Part shown: positions 8,134 through 16,620 of the stretch, in pieces
Position numbering within the stretch: the stretch's first letter is position 1
How the letters are laid out: every line of letters starts with the position of its first letter
Source: a virus
Direction: 5' to 3' (one strand)
IMG/VR virus record: IMGVR_UViG_3300046718_000807
Coordinates: 1 to 30,619 of that record
DNA length: 30,619 nucleotides
Notes under the pieces: generated by a model
Seen by the model: only the letters and a program-made list of their open reading frames with translations
Database searches by the model: none
Told to the model about the DNA's origin: nothing
Made by a program: the position numbers and the translations under genes

Positions 8134-9081
8134 ATGTGTGACCCAATCACCTTAGGGTTGCTGGGCGCGAGCACTGCCGCGAGCGTCGCCGGCGGGGCGA
8201 TGACCAACGCCGCGACCCAGAAGAACAACCGCAACGCGGCGATCGCGGCATCGCAGCAGAACGCCGAGAACTTCCAGTACAACCTCGCCGACCAGGAGCG
8301 CTGGGGCGACTACCAGAAGCAAGTCAACCTCGCCAACCTGAAGCAGATCGCACAGGACAGTGCTGCGGCTAACGCCGAGAACGTGCAGCGCGATAAGGCC
8401 ATCGGCTCATATGACGTCAATCAGGGCACTAACGACAAGACGATCTCGGACCTGATCTCACGTTTCAGCGGGCCTAGCCAGGCCGCCGCCTATGACAAGG
8501 CCGCCATCGGGCGAACATCCGCCATCAATGCCAACATGCTGCCCGCGCAGCCGATCACCGCGGCGGAAACCGGCGCTAATGCATCGCCCGCCGTCGCCGA
8601 GGCCTTCCGCAATGCTGCCGCGACTGGCGATGCCGCATCGCGCGCCAGGGCGGCTGCCCTTGGCAACCTCGGCGCCTATACCGACACCTGGACCGGCAAC
8701 GACGCCGCGGTGACGCGGGCCGGCAGCGACATCGCCAACACCAATGCCGCCGCCACCCTGACGAGCCAGATGCTGCCGGGGCAGCAGCAGCTCGCCGGTT
8801 TCACGCAGCAGCCGCCCATAGCGACGCCGTTCCCGACCCAGGCGCCTGCACCTCCGGCGCCTGTCTACCAAGCCCCACCAGTCACCTCCGGCGCGGGCGC
8901 GGCGCTGACCGGGCTGGGCCAACTCGGCGGCGCCATCGCCGGCTCCGGCAAGGCGCCGGCGATCGCCAACAGTCTGGGTAATCTGTTCAACACGACGACG
9001 GGCTATCTGTCAGGGCTCGTGCCGACAACGCCAGCCGCCGTTGGAACAGCCGCTTACGGCCGCGCCGCGGGGCCAATCTGA
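8134..9081 (+). CDS. Internal virion protein, MCDP-type (second copy, T7 gp14-like)
   Basis: This 315-aa protein begins MCDPITLGLLGASTAASVAGG, a short hydrophobic Gly/Ala start that is very common in gp14-like podovirus internal virion proteins. A helical section follows (NAAIAASQQNAENFQYNLAD, QKQVNLANLKQIAQDS), then a Gln/Pro-rich linker and a Gly/Ala-rich hydrophobic C-terminus (GAGAALTGLGQLGGAIAGSG) able to insert into membranes. The ATG directly follows the TAA of the MCD paralogue, and the TGA overlaps the next ATG. The likely role is part of the trans-envelope ejection tunnel. Confidence 0.65.
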   Translation: MCDPITLGLLGASTAASVAGGAMTNAATQKNNRNAAIAASQQNAENFQYNLADQERWGDYQKQVNLANLKQIAQDSAAANAENVQRDKAIGSYDVNQGTNDKTISDLISRFSGPSQAAAYDKAAIGRTSAINANMLPAQPITAAETGANASPAVAEAFRNAAATGDAASRARAAALGNLGAYTDTWTGNDAAVTRAGSDIANTNAAATLTSQMLPGQQQLAGFTQQPPIATPFPTQAPAPPAPVYQAPPVTSGAGAALTGLGQLGGAIAGSGKAPAIANSLGNLFNTTTGYLSGLVPTTPAAVGTAAYGRAAGPI

Positions 9082-10853
9082 TGGCCAACATCATCGGACA
9101 AAGAATTGCGATGCCGCAGATCGCGGCGCCGCAAGCCGCGCAGGCGCAATTGCTGCAAGTGCCGGCCGATGCGCCGCCGGCGGTCGGCTCACTCGGCGGA
9201 TTGTTCCAGGGGCTGGCGGGGCCGTTCATGGACACGGCGTCGCGCGACTACAAGAACGCCGAGACGGCGCGAGCGCTTCTGCAGGGAAGCCAGCTTCGGC
9301 AAGGCATCCAGGGCAAGCAGTCGCTGGCCGATTTCGTCAGGGGCGGTGGCGACATCGCTTCCAACCCGGCGCTTGCCAACGCCATCCTCGGCGACGTGTC
9401 GGCCGCGAACCTCGCTGGATATCGCCGGTCCCAGGTCTATGACGACCAGGGCAACCCGGTCGGCGGCGATATCGCAACGCGGGCTTCGCTGGCCGCCGGA
9501 GAGCCATTCGCGAGCACCGTGGCCGGCACCAATCAGGCGGAAGCCAATCGCCTCTTGATCAACGATCTGATCACCAAGCGCCAAGCGGCCGCGCAGGAGC
9601 GTGCCGCGCAGATCACGGCACAGGGGCGAATTCAGGAAGCCGGCCTCGAGCCGGTTCAAGGCGTCGACGCCAACGGCAATCCAGTGTGGACGACCAAGGC
9701 CGCGATCGGTGGCGGCACAGCGCCTGCCGGCTATTCCCCGGCGCAGAGCGAGGACCAGGTCAAGGCGCTGCTTCTCAGGCAGTGGATAGGTGGCGGTGCG
9801 CCGTCGGGACCGTCGGCGCCGGCTGCGCCTGCCCTCACGACCACGGCGCCGGCCACCTCAGGCGATACGCTCGACGTGAATGCGCCGATAGCGGCCCCCA
9901 CCGCGGCTCCGACCGCGCCGCGGCAATCGCGCGACCTGAGCCAGATGCCCTACCCGCTGCAGAAGATCATGGGCATCGCCACGGATGCCATCCCCTATAC
10001 GGAGGTCAGCACGAATGTCGTCGGGCAATCCTTCGACGGCGGCCGTACCATAACCTTGCCGAGCGGCAAGGTTGTCGATGCGACCTCGGGACAATGGGTC
10101 CGCGGCGACCCGACGACCGCCACCGGCGAAGCCCGTACCGCCATAGCCAAGCAGCAGGCGGCGGCCCCGTCGCAATATGCAGGCGCCAACCCGTTGCAAG
10201 GCGACATCGCCAGGGCCGCGCTGACCGCATCCGGCCTGCCGGCCGCGGTGCGATCTCATGCCAACGCGTTGGTTGGCGCCGTCACGGGCGGCGCGCTGCC
10301 GGAGCTCGACCCGCAGACGGAGCGCGCGCGGCAGACGCTGGCCATCTTCGACCAGACCATCAAGCCGGCGCTTCTCAACTCGGCGGCCAAGGGCTCGAGG
10401 GAACAGGCCATCGTGCAAGGCATGCTGCCTTCCGGCAGCGCTTTCGAGAACCCCGAGACGGTGGCGCGCAATGTCGGGCAGATCCACGCCTATCTGCTGC
10501 AGCAGAACGGGATCATCCGGAACGTCATCCAGTCGACTGCATCACCGCAGATCCTGCAGGACTACCAGCAGCGCCTGGCAGAGAACGAGGCGGCGCTGGC
10601 GGCGATCACGCAAGGCGCTGCTGGGCGAGCAGCAGCGGGGCGGCCGGCACCAGCCGCACCAGCCGCACCGACTGCAGCGCCCACGGCTCCAGCCAAATTG
10701 CCGGCCGGCGTCACGGCTGATCAGGCGATCGCCGAGGCCCAGTCCGCCATCAAGGCCAATCCCGCCGCACGCGAAGCCATCATGGGCCGCTTGCGCAACT
10801 GGGGCCTCGACCTCAACACCGCGCAGCCGGGCACCACCGGCGGGACTTTCTAG
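9081..10853 (+). CDS. Internal virion protein (T7 gp15-like position)
   Basis: This 590-aa protein is Ala/Gly/Gln-rich and mostly helical, without catalytic motifs. The N-terminal 60 residues contain IAAPQAAQAQLLQVPADAPP. The middle has LLINDLITKRQAAAQERAAQITAQGRI, and Pro/Ala linkers separate at least three segments. The C-terminal piece, about 545-585 (GVTADQAIAEAQSAIKANPA, then REAIMGRLRNWGLDLN), looks like a small folded peptidoglycan- or partner-binding module. Gene order (after the gp14-like and before the giant internal protein) gives the role. It is coupled to both neighbours by TGATG or directly adjacent stop/start. Confidence 0.55.
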   Translation: MANIIGQRIAMPQIAAPQAAQAQLLQVPADAPPAVGSLGGLFQGLAGPFMDTASRDYKNAETARALLQGSQLRQGIQGKQSLADFVRGGGDIASNPALANAILGDVSAANLAGYRRSQVYDDQGNPVGGDIATRASLAAGEPFASTVAGTNQAEANRLLINDLITKRQAAAQERAAQITAQGRIQEAGLEPVQGVDANGNPVWTTKAAIGGGTAPAGYSPAQSEDQVKALLLRQWIGGGAPSGPSAPAAPALTTTAPATSGDTLDVNAPIAAPTAAPTAPRQSRDLSQMPYPLQKIMGIATDAIPYTEVSTNVVGQSFDGGRTITLPSGKVVDATSGQWVRGDPTTATGEARTAIAKQQAAAPSQYAGANPLQGDIARAALTASGLPAAVRSHANALVGAVTGGALPELDPQTERARQTLAIFDQTIKPALLNSAAKGSREQAIVQGMLPSGSAFENPETVARNVGQIHAYLLQQNGIIRNVIQSTASPQILQDYQQRLAENEAALAAITQGAAGRAAAGRPAPAAPAAPTAAPTAPAKLPAGVTADQAIAEAQSAIKANPAAREAIMGRLRNWGLDLNTAQPGTTGGTF

Positions 10854-13800
10854 ATGCCAGGCTTGTTTGACGATCTGGTCGCGCCCGCCGCAGCTCCCCC
10901 GCGGACAACCGGCCTGTTCGACGACCTGGTCGCGCCCAACGCCAAACCCCAGGTGCCGCTGCCGCAAGGTGCCGTCCCAGTGCCGCCGACGCCTGCCGCA
11001 CAGCCTGGCTTCGGCCTGATCGACGCCGCGGCGCAAGCCGACAAAGCCGATGCCGCCGGCGGATACCAGCGTATCGATCCGCTCACCGACAAACCGGTCG
11101 AGCGCCCTTTCGAATTCGGCCGCACCGGCGTGGCGGCGCTCGAGGGCGCCAACAGGGCTGCTGCGAGCATGTTGCTGGCGCCGTCCGCGGCCGGCCACGT
11201 CATCGGAGCGCAACTGGCCAAGCTGCTGGGGCTACCAGAACCGTTCGACCAGCCAGCCGCGGCCTACCAGGAGCTTGTCAACCGCGATCCGGTGCAGCCG
11301 GAGAATGTCTTCGAGCGGGGCGCCATGCGCGGTGGCAATCAGGCCATGCTGAATCTGCCATTAGCCGCCGCGGCAGGCCCGTTCGGCGCAGCGCTGACGG
11401 CATCGCGTACGATGCCTTTCTACGAGATGCCTGTCCTGAAACAGGCGGCCACGACCGTCGCCGAGACGGCCGCGGCAAAGCCCGTCGGTTTCGCCGCCGG
11501 CGACGTCGCTGCCAATATCGGCTCCGGCCTCGGCGCCGAGATCGGAAAGGACAATCTCGGCGTGGCGGGCGAGACGATCGGCGGCGCGCTCGGCGGCGTC
11601 CTCCCAGCGGCCTATCCGAAGTGGATCAGCCCGACCGGGATCATCGCTCGCACTGTCGCCAAGGTCGCGCCGGGGATCGTCGATGCCGCGGCGGGCATGG
11701 CGCCCGGCGTCGCCGATCGTGGCCTGGCCGCTACCCAGTATGCCAACCGCGAAGGCATCTACGCGGACCCCTCCATACCGAACCCGAATTCCGGCAGCTG
11801 GATCAAAGAGGCGCTGGCCGCGGCGGCCGAGCGCCAATCGGCGAAACTGCAGAGCCGTGTTGCCGGTAACCTGGGCCAGGCGATGGCCACACCGGGCGCG
11901 CAGGCAAACCTCGACGAGGCGCAGGCATTGAGACAGGCGATTCCCGGCTTCAACCCGAGCGTCGCCAAGTCGATGAATTCGCAACCATTGCTCAATATGG
12001 AGCGAACGTTAGGCGAGAAGGCAACCGGAGAGGATCTGACGAACCTGCGCGGGCAAAGCGCCGCGAACGCAGCCGCCATCGATGCGTTCGCTGGCGGCCG
12101 TGTGCCGCCCGTGCAAGGCGCGGCTCCCGCCGACCAGCAGGTCATCGACCTCTTGACCCGGCAGGCGCAAGCCGCCGACCGTGCCGCGGCACAAGGTCCG
12201 GCCGGCCTCGAGAACCAGATCCGCGATGCGACGGCGGCGTTGCCGGAGCGTTCGACGATCGAGACAGGAACGCAGATTCGCGGCGCGACGGACGTCGCCG
12301 AACGTGCCGCGAATGCCGAGGTCCAGCGGCTGCGTGCCGCCATCGATCCAAGCGGCACCTTCCGCGAGCCGACAACGAGCCTTTACAACGCCATCGTCGG
12401 CCGGCTGAACAACCTCGGAACCGACCTGACCAATCCGGTCATCCCGCCGAAGGTTCGGGAGATCCTGGGCAACGCCCGGCCACAAGCTATCCTCGACGCG
12501 CAAGGGCAGCCGGCCGGGCGCGTGGCGCCGACCTACGACATCGACAGCCTGCTGACTGCGCGTCAGCAGGTCGGCCAGAAGCTCCGGCAGCTGGGCCCGG
12601 TTCAATCGGTCGAGGCGGCCGATGCGCGCGCTGCGCTTGCCGCGACGCGCGATGGCATCGACGCCGAGGTCGCACGCATCTCGCAAGCGCCGGCACCTGG
12701 TCCGCAAGCGCCGCAAGCGCCAGTGCTCGGTCTGCCAGCGCCGCAAGAGCGCATCTCCGGCCCGCAAGCGCCTGCAGCCGCCGTCGATCCTATGCGGCAA
12801 GCCGGATCGAAATTCGCAACCGATTACTTGGCCAGACTGAAATCGGTCAGCCCAGAGGATTTGCAGAACCTGATTGCCGATGCAGAAAAACAGGTCGTCA
12901 GGCACGCGAGAACCGAAGCGGAAAGCCAGCAATACCGGCAGGGGCTGACAGACGTCTACAGAAAGGCGCTGGCGAACGCCCAGGGCACTCCCGCGGCTCC
13001 GGGCGGGCCAAGTGCACCGGCCGCAATGCCGATCGCCCGCGGTGCGGCGCCTGGCGCGCCATTGCCGCCCGAACAGCCGAGCACCATCCAGAGCCGTCTC
13101 GCCGACTATAATCGCTATTACCGCGAGCAATATGTGCCGCGTTTCCGGCAGGATCTCGGCGCGGAGCTCGGCGCAACCCGCGCAAGCGGCCAGGAGGTCA
13201 TCAAGCCGGAGGACATCATCCCTCGCCTGCTTGGCCCCAACAACGCTTCCGAGATGCGCCAGTTCAACCTGATTCACGGGCAAGACGCAGGCGCGCGCGA
13301 CACCGTCATCAATGCGGCACTTGACGACATCCGCCGCGGCGTCGGCCCCAGCGGCGTGATAGGCCCCGACGACGTAGCCAAATGGGTCAGGTCGCATTCG
13401 CGCGTGCTCGACGAGGCCCCTTGGCTAAGAGAAGCCGTATCGGCGCGAGATCCGGCCGCGCTCTACCAGCGGCTGGGCGAGGCCGAGGCGGCGCGTCGGG
13501 CCACTGCCGACGAGAACCTCACCAGTATGCTCGGCAAGCAGCCGCATGAGGTCATCGATGCCGGATTGAAAGATTCTCGCGTCATGCGCCAGATCGCCGC
13601 CAATGCGAAAGCCGCTGGCCCCGACGCAGAAGCCGCATTACGGCGCGCCGTCTGGGAGCGGGCCACCGGCGCCGGCGGCGGCACGGCCAGCACCCTCCCA
13701 GACCCGGCCAAGCTCCGGCAGTTCATGGCGGACAACGCCGTTTCGCTCAGCCACGTGCTGACGCCGGAGCACATGAGCGACCTCGAGACGATCGCGCGAG

Positions 13801-14195
13801 CCGCCGAGGTCGAAGGCCGGCTACCACCTCCCAAAGGTGCCGCCGAAGCGCCGGCGACAGTCTCATCGGCCGTCGAGGGTTTGACAGGCTCCGGCATTCC
13901 TTCCGTGCTCAACAAGGCTTTCGCCTTCATGAGCGGGCGTGTCCCGAAGGGCTACCTGTCAGCCGACATAGGCCTGCGCGTCTTGAACAACTTCAACGAG
14001 AAGGAAGCCGCACGGGCCTGGCGCGAGGCGCTGTTCAACCCCGACGTGGCGCGCACCATCGCCGACGGCGTGCGCAACGGCCGTGCGACGCCGATGCAGC
14101 AGCAGAAGCTCAAGAGCTACCTGCTGCAGGCGCCTGGGAACGCGCTTAGCGACATCAAGCGCCGGCAAGAAGAGAACCAGCAGGAACAGCCCTGA
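10854..14195 (+). CDS. Large internal virion / DNA ejection protein (T7 gp16-like position)
   Basis: This 1113-aa protein is the largest of the window. It begins with two copies of a short motif, GLFDDLVAP (residues 3-11 and 20-28), a pattern I know from N-termini of such phage proteins and possibly a docking peptide for another virion protein. Residues about 75-230 contain membrane-like Ala/Gly-rich helices (AAASMLLAPSAAGHVIG, LNLPLAAAAGPFGAALTA). The remainder is long helical segments with Pro/Gln linkers, for example LGLPAPQERISGPQAPAAAV. No lytic transglycosylase motif is evident, so unlike T7 gp16 it may lack its own cell-wall enzyme. The role comes from size, order and composition. Confidence 0.6.
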   Translation: MPGLFDDLVAPAAAPPRTTGLFDDLVAPNAKPQVPLPQGAVPVPPTPAAQPGFGLIDAAAQADKADAAGGYQRIDPLTDKPVERPFEFGRTGVAALEGANRAAASMLLAPSAAGHVIGAQLAKLLGLPEPFDQPAAAYQELVNRDPVQPENVFERGAMRGGNQAMLNLPLAAAAGPFGAALTASRTMPFYEMPVLKQAATTVAETAAAKPVGFAAGDVAANIGSGLGAEIGKDNLGVAGETIGGALGGVLPAAYPKWISPTGIIARTVAKVAPGIVDAAAGMAPGVADRGLAATQYANREGIYADPSIPNPNSGSWIKEALAAAAERQSAKLQSRVAGNLGQAMATPGAQANLDEAQALRQAIPGFNPSVAKSMNSQPLLNMERTLGEKATGEDLTNLRGQSAANAAAIDAFAGGRVPPVQGAAPADQQVIDLLTRQAQAADRAAAQGPAGLENQIRDATAALPERSTIETGTQIRGATDVAERAANAEVQRLRAAIDPSGTFREPTTSLYNAIVGRLNNLGTDLTNPVIPPKVREILGNARPQAILDAQGQPAGRVAPTYDIDSLLTARQQVGQKLRQLGPVQSVEAADARAALAATRDGIDAEVARISQAPAPGPQAPQAPVLGLPAPQERISGPQAPAAAVDPMRQAGSKFATDYLARLKSVSPEDLQNLIADAEKQVVRHARTEAESQQYRQGLTDVYRKALANAQGTPAAPGGPSAPAAMPIARGAAPGAPLPPEQPSTIQSRLADYNRYYREQYVPRFRQDLGAELGATRASGQEVIKPEDIIPRLLGPNNASEMRQFNLIHGQDAGARDTVINAALDDIRRGVGPSGVIGPDDVAKWVRSHSRVLDEAPWLREAVSARDPAALYQRLGEAEAARRATADENLTSMLGKQPHEVIDAGLKDSRVMRQIAANAKAAGPDAEAALRRAVWERATGAGGGTASTLPDPAKLRQFMADNAVSLSHVLTPEHMSDLETIARAAEVEGRLPPPKGAAEAPATVSSAVEGLTGSGIPSVLNKAFAFMSGRVPKGYLSADIGLRVLNNFNEKEAARAWREALFNPDVARTIADGVRNGRATPMQQQKLKSYLLQAPGNALSDIKRRQEENQQEQP

Positions 14196-14794
14196 TGCCT
14201 TACAACCGAGATTTCTTCTTTTCTTCAGTGAGGGAGAGCCTGTTCAATGGCAAGTTGACCCAGCGCCAGGTGGACGGGATGAACTACCTGCTCGATCAAT
14301 GGGAGAAATATTTCGAGAAGAAGGCGGCGGCGAACAGCCACAACTGGCTAGCTTACGCATTCGCGACCGCCTTCCACGAGACGGCTTACATGATGGTGCC
14401 GATCGAGGAATACGGGCAGGGGAAAGGCAAGTCATACGGCGAGCCGACTGGGCCTTACAAGCAGTGCTATTACGGGCGCGGGCACGTCCAGCTCACCTGG
14501 GAGGCGAACTACCAGAAAGGCCAGGATGCGCTCCTGGCCCACTACAAAGTCGACGCCCCTATGCATCAATACCCGCACCGCATGCTCGAGGACGAGACGT
14601 CGGCGCTTGTGCTCTTCGACGGGATGATTGGGGGGTGGTTTACGGGCGTCGGATTGCCCAAGTTTTTCGACCACGCGAAGAAGATCGAGGACGCCTACAA
14701 TGCGAGGAAGATAGTCAACGCATTGGACAAGGCGGAAACAATCAAGGGCTACTACACAAAATTCAAAGCCGCACTGAAACCCGATGCGGCGTAA
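14195..14794 (+). CDS. Endolysin, glycoside hydrolase family 19 (chitinase-like)
   Basis: This 199-aa protein is a single GH19 lysozyme/chitinase-like domain that would cleave peptidoglycan glycan strands at lysis. It shows AFATAFHETAYMMVPIEEYG, with the acid Glu62 in the HET motif and a second Glu at 71/72. It also has the GH19 hallmark CYYGRGHVQLTWEANY (91-106). There is no signal peptide or SAR-type N-terminal helix, so export should need a holin. The start overlaps the preceding stop (TGATG). The following genes encode a small single-TM protein and other short products, consistent with a lysis region. Confidence 0.88.
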   Translation: MPYNRDFFFSSVRESLFNGKLTQRQVDGMNYLLDQWEKYFEKKAAANSHNWLAYAFATAFHETAYMMVPIEEYGQGKGKSYGEPTGPYKQCYYGRGHVQLTWEANYQKGQDALLAHYKVDAPMHQYPHRMLEDETSALVLFDGMIGGWFTGVGLPKFFDHAKKIEDAYNARKIVNALDKAETIKGYYTKFKAALKPDAA

Positions 14795-14809
14795 CAAGGA
14801 GAACTAGAA

Positions 14810-15265
14810 ATGGCTACGATTACGGTTAAGCCTGGCCAGACAGTCAATATCCTTGGAGTCCCAGCCGACAGCCCGCTCCCGCCGATTGTTCCCGGGCCAG
14901 TGGACCCTGGCTACTCGCCGCCGTGGGCGCAAGTGCCCCCGGGCGGACAGGGCGGCGGACCGGTCGACCCCGGCTACTCGCCGCCGTGGGCGAGGCCGCG
15001 GCCGCCGGGCGGACCCGTGGACCCCGGGTACTCACCGCCTTGGGCACAAGTGCCGGGTGGGCCGGTGGACCCAGGCTACAGCCCGCCATGGGCGCAGATC
15101 CCGGTCGGACCTCCCGTCGAGCCGCCGACCGAGCCGCCGCCCACCCAGCCCCCGCCGGCAACGGATGCCGGGCATTGGGTATGGGCGTGGTCGCCGCAGG
15201 CCAATCGCTGGGTCTGGGTCCGCGTGCCGGGCGAAGGCGAAGCCGCGCCAAAGACACCGGCCTAA
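14810..15265 (+). CDS. Repeat-rich Pro/Trp protein with four GPVDPGYSPPWA repeats
   Basis: This 151-aa protein has a good RBS (AAGGAG at about 14795-14800). After a short N-terminal segment (MATITVKPGQTVNILGVPAD), which looks like one beta domain, come four near-identical units GPVDPGYSPPWA at about residues 27-101, separated by Gly/Pro linkers. A Pro/Thr spacer follows, then a Trp-rich end (GHWVWAWSPQANRWVWVRVP). At DNA level the units are also similar, pointing to recent repeat expansion. No enzyme motif is visible. It may be a surface or cell-wall-contact protein, or a fibre-like tail component. I do not recognise a family. Confidence 0.6.
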   Translation: MATITVKPGQTVNILGVPADSPLPPIVPGPVDPGYSPPWAQVPPGGQGGGPVDPGYSPPWARPRPPGGPVDPGYSPPWAQVPGGPVDPGYSPPWAQIPVGPPVEPPTEPPPTQPPPATDAGHWVWAWSPQANRWVWVRVPGEGEAAPKTPA

Positions 15266-15278
15266 CGGCTTAAATCAC

Positions 15279-15626
15279 ATGGCAGGCCCAGTAGATACCG
15301 GTGCGAAAGTCGCACTAGGGTTCGTGGACTCGATGAAGCACGAGCCGTTGTCGCTCGCCTTGGTCTTCATGAACCTTTGTCTGCTGGGCTTCTTCTACTT
15401 CATCCTCAATCGAGTGGCTGACCAACGCAAGGAGGAGGTCAGCTTGCTCTATATCGACAAGCGCGAGACGCGCGAACTCTTGTCGAAGTGCATCGTGCCC
15501 GAAAGGCGAAGCGAGAGATACAATGGCGGCGATCAGGCCGAGCTGCAGCCAACGCCGAAAGCGAAGGGCACACCTGTGGTCCCTCCCCCAGAGGACTTCC
15601 GGGCGGAGCCGTCAACCAAGGACTAA
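15279..15626 (+). CDS. Single-TM membrane protein downstream of endolysin (possible holin or spanin-like)
   Basis: I start it at the ATG at 15279 (MAGPVDTGAKVALGFV), which gives 115 aa. An earlier frame extension overlaps the repeat protein and is less likely. Residues about 25-44 form a single membrane helix (LSLALVFMNLCLLGFFYFIL). A charged, probably coiled region follows (NRVADQRKEEVSLLYIDKRETRELLSKCIVP), then a Pro-rich tail. One N-terminal TM with a soluble C-terminal helix next to an endolysin could be a holin or an i-spanin. It lacks a clear partner lipoprotein. Function by context only. Confidence 0.55.
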   Translation: MAGPVDTGAKVALGFVDSMKHEPLSLALVFMNLCLLGFFYFILNRVADQRKEEVSLLYIDKRETRELLSKCIVPERRSERYNGGDQAELQPTPKAKGTPVVPPPEDFRAEPSTKD

Positions 15627-15630
15627 AGGG

Positions 15631-15819
15631 ATGAGCACCCGGAACCCGGTCATGCACGAAGCGCAGCAGCGCCTCACCTGGCAACCATGGCGCAAGGAAC
15701 CTGACCCTAAGCCGTCGGCTCCCGACCGGGTTAAGCAAGGCCTCGATGCGCCGACCGAGATCACGCCCGCCGATTCAGTGGCTATCACCAGGGCACTGCG
15801 ACAACATGAAAGGGGATAA
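15631..15819 (+). CDS. Small hypothetical protein (62 aa), last gene of the late operon
   Basis: The ATG is 5 nt after the previous stop, with AAGGG directly before it (AAAGGGATG), a rather short spacing. The protein is polar (MSTRNPVMHEAQQRLTWQPW, ITPADSVAITRALRQHERG), has no membrane segment and no motif that I recognise. It ends the + strand structural/lysis block; the lysogeny cassette promoter follows within 20 bases. Confidence 0.5.
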   Translation: MSTRNPVMHEAQQRLTWQPWRKEPDPKPSAPDRVKQGLDAPTEITPADSVAITRALRQHERG

Positions 15820-15832
15820 CCACGACCCAAAG

Positions 15833-15861
15833 TTGATATTTGACCTCTTTGCCTTTATAAA
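15833..15861 (+). promoter_or_regulatory. Sigma70-like promoter of the lysogeny cassette
   Basis: TTGATA (15833-15838), a 17-bp spacer and TATAAA (15856-15861) form a near-consensus promoter. The expected start is near 15868, about 37 nt before the XRE gene. The stretch 15820-15904 is otherwise non-coding and noticeably more AT-rich than its surroundings. Confidence 0.6.
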
Positions 15862-15904
15862 GCGAGAGTAACGGTGGGGGCACACTCGAAACACTAGAAC
15901 GCCA

Positions 15905-16324
15905 ATGACAGTTCACGTTACATCCCGCAGACCCGAAATCGATAACCGTCAAGCACGGCTGCTAGAATTTGCCAAGCGTCTTCAAAGGGCTCAACTCGAC
16001 AAGGGCATGACGCAGGCCGAGCTCGCTAGAGCATCCGGCCTCGGCGAAGACAGCATCTCCGGCTATATCCGCGGCCGCACCCTCCCCCGACCGGCCCAAC
16101 TCCAAAAACTATGTAAAGTTTTAGGCGTAGAGCGCGATGCTTTGCTGCCGCCTCAGCCTGTGGAAGAGATCGCAAGCCATCGAAAACCTAGTTTAGATTT
16201 TAAAGACTTAGGTGATGGTAGGGCGTGGCTGTTTTTAAACCAAGCGGTCGATTTCAGTACAGGTTTGAAAATCATGCAGCTTTTAAACGACCAGTATGGA
16301 GAACTAAAACGAAAGACCGGCTGA
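15905..16324 (+). CDS. XRE-family helix-turn-helix regulator (candidate phage repressor)
   Basis: This is a 139-aa protein. Residues about 17-75 form a Cro/CI-type HTH (LEFAKRLQRAQLDKGMTQAELARASGLGEDSISGYIRGRTLP, then LQKLCKVLGVERDALLPP). The C-terminal 60 residues (FKDLGDGRAWLFLNQAVDFSTGLKIMQLL) are not a LexA-like protease, so RecA-driven self-cleavage is not expected. It is the only clear HTH repressor in the window and lies just after a strong promoter and before the Xis/Int genes, so it could control lysogeny or the Int operon. The ATG at 15905 has no good Shine-Dalgarno. The stop overlaps the next start (TGATG). Confidence 0.75.
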   Translation: MTVHVTSRRPEIDNRQARLLEFAKRLQRAQLDKGMTQAELARASGLGEDSISGYIRGRTLPRPAQLQKLCKVLGVERDALLPPQPVEEIASHRKPSLDFKDLGDGRAWLFLNQAVDFSTGLKIMQLLNDQYGELKRKTG

Positions 16325-16620
16325 TGCGCTCGGGAGAGTTTGCCAAGCTTTGTCACCTCTCGCCAAGAACTATCCAACGCTACGTCGAAACCGGCCTACT
16401 GATCCCCGCCGGCCGTACTGAGAGACGCCAATCTCTATTCAAGCTTGAGCAGATCGAGGAAATCACATGGCTCGTCCGCAGCGCAAGGTACCCTGGTTTG
16501 AAACCCGTAACGGCATCGGCTACGCCGCCTGGTATGACCCGCAGGCTCGACGGACAAAGCGCGTATCGCTACGCACTGACACGATTGAAGATGGGCAGAA
16601 AGCCTTCGCGGCGTTCCTGA
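16324..16620 (+). CDS. MerR-like/excisionase-like DNA-binding protein
   Basis: The start at 16324 overlaps the XRE stop (TGATG). The first 55 residues are a winged HTH of the MerR/Xis kind (MRSGEFAKLCHLSPRTIQRY, VETGLLIPAGRTERRQSLFK). This DNA-binding form is used by phage excisionases and by directionality factors. The annotated frame runs on to 98 aa, of which the last 51 codons lie over the integrase start in another frame. This C-terminal part (LKPVTASATPPGMTRRLDGQ) looks like low-constraint sequence. The function is inferred from fold and from its place directly before int. Confidence 0.65.
   Translation: MRSGEFAKLCHLSPRTIQRYVETGLLIPAGRTERRQSLFKLEQIEEITWLVRSARYPGLKPVTASATPPGMTRRLDGQSAYRYALTRLKMGRKPSRRS

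Noticed and set aside
10052-10073. Perfect 10-bp inverted repeat AACCTTGCCG/CGGCAAGGTT
   Set aside because: It lies within a coding region with only 2 nt between arms and codes for an ordinary stretch (LPSGKV). It is probably chance in GC-rich coding DNA.
12009-13397. Long 462-aa open frame on the - strand
   Set aside because: It is antisense to the large internal virion protein, has no ribosome site and has an Arg/Asp-rich shadow composition.
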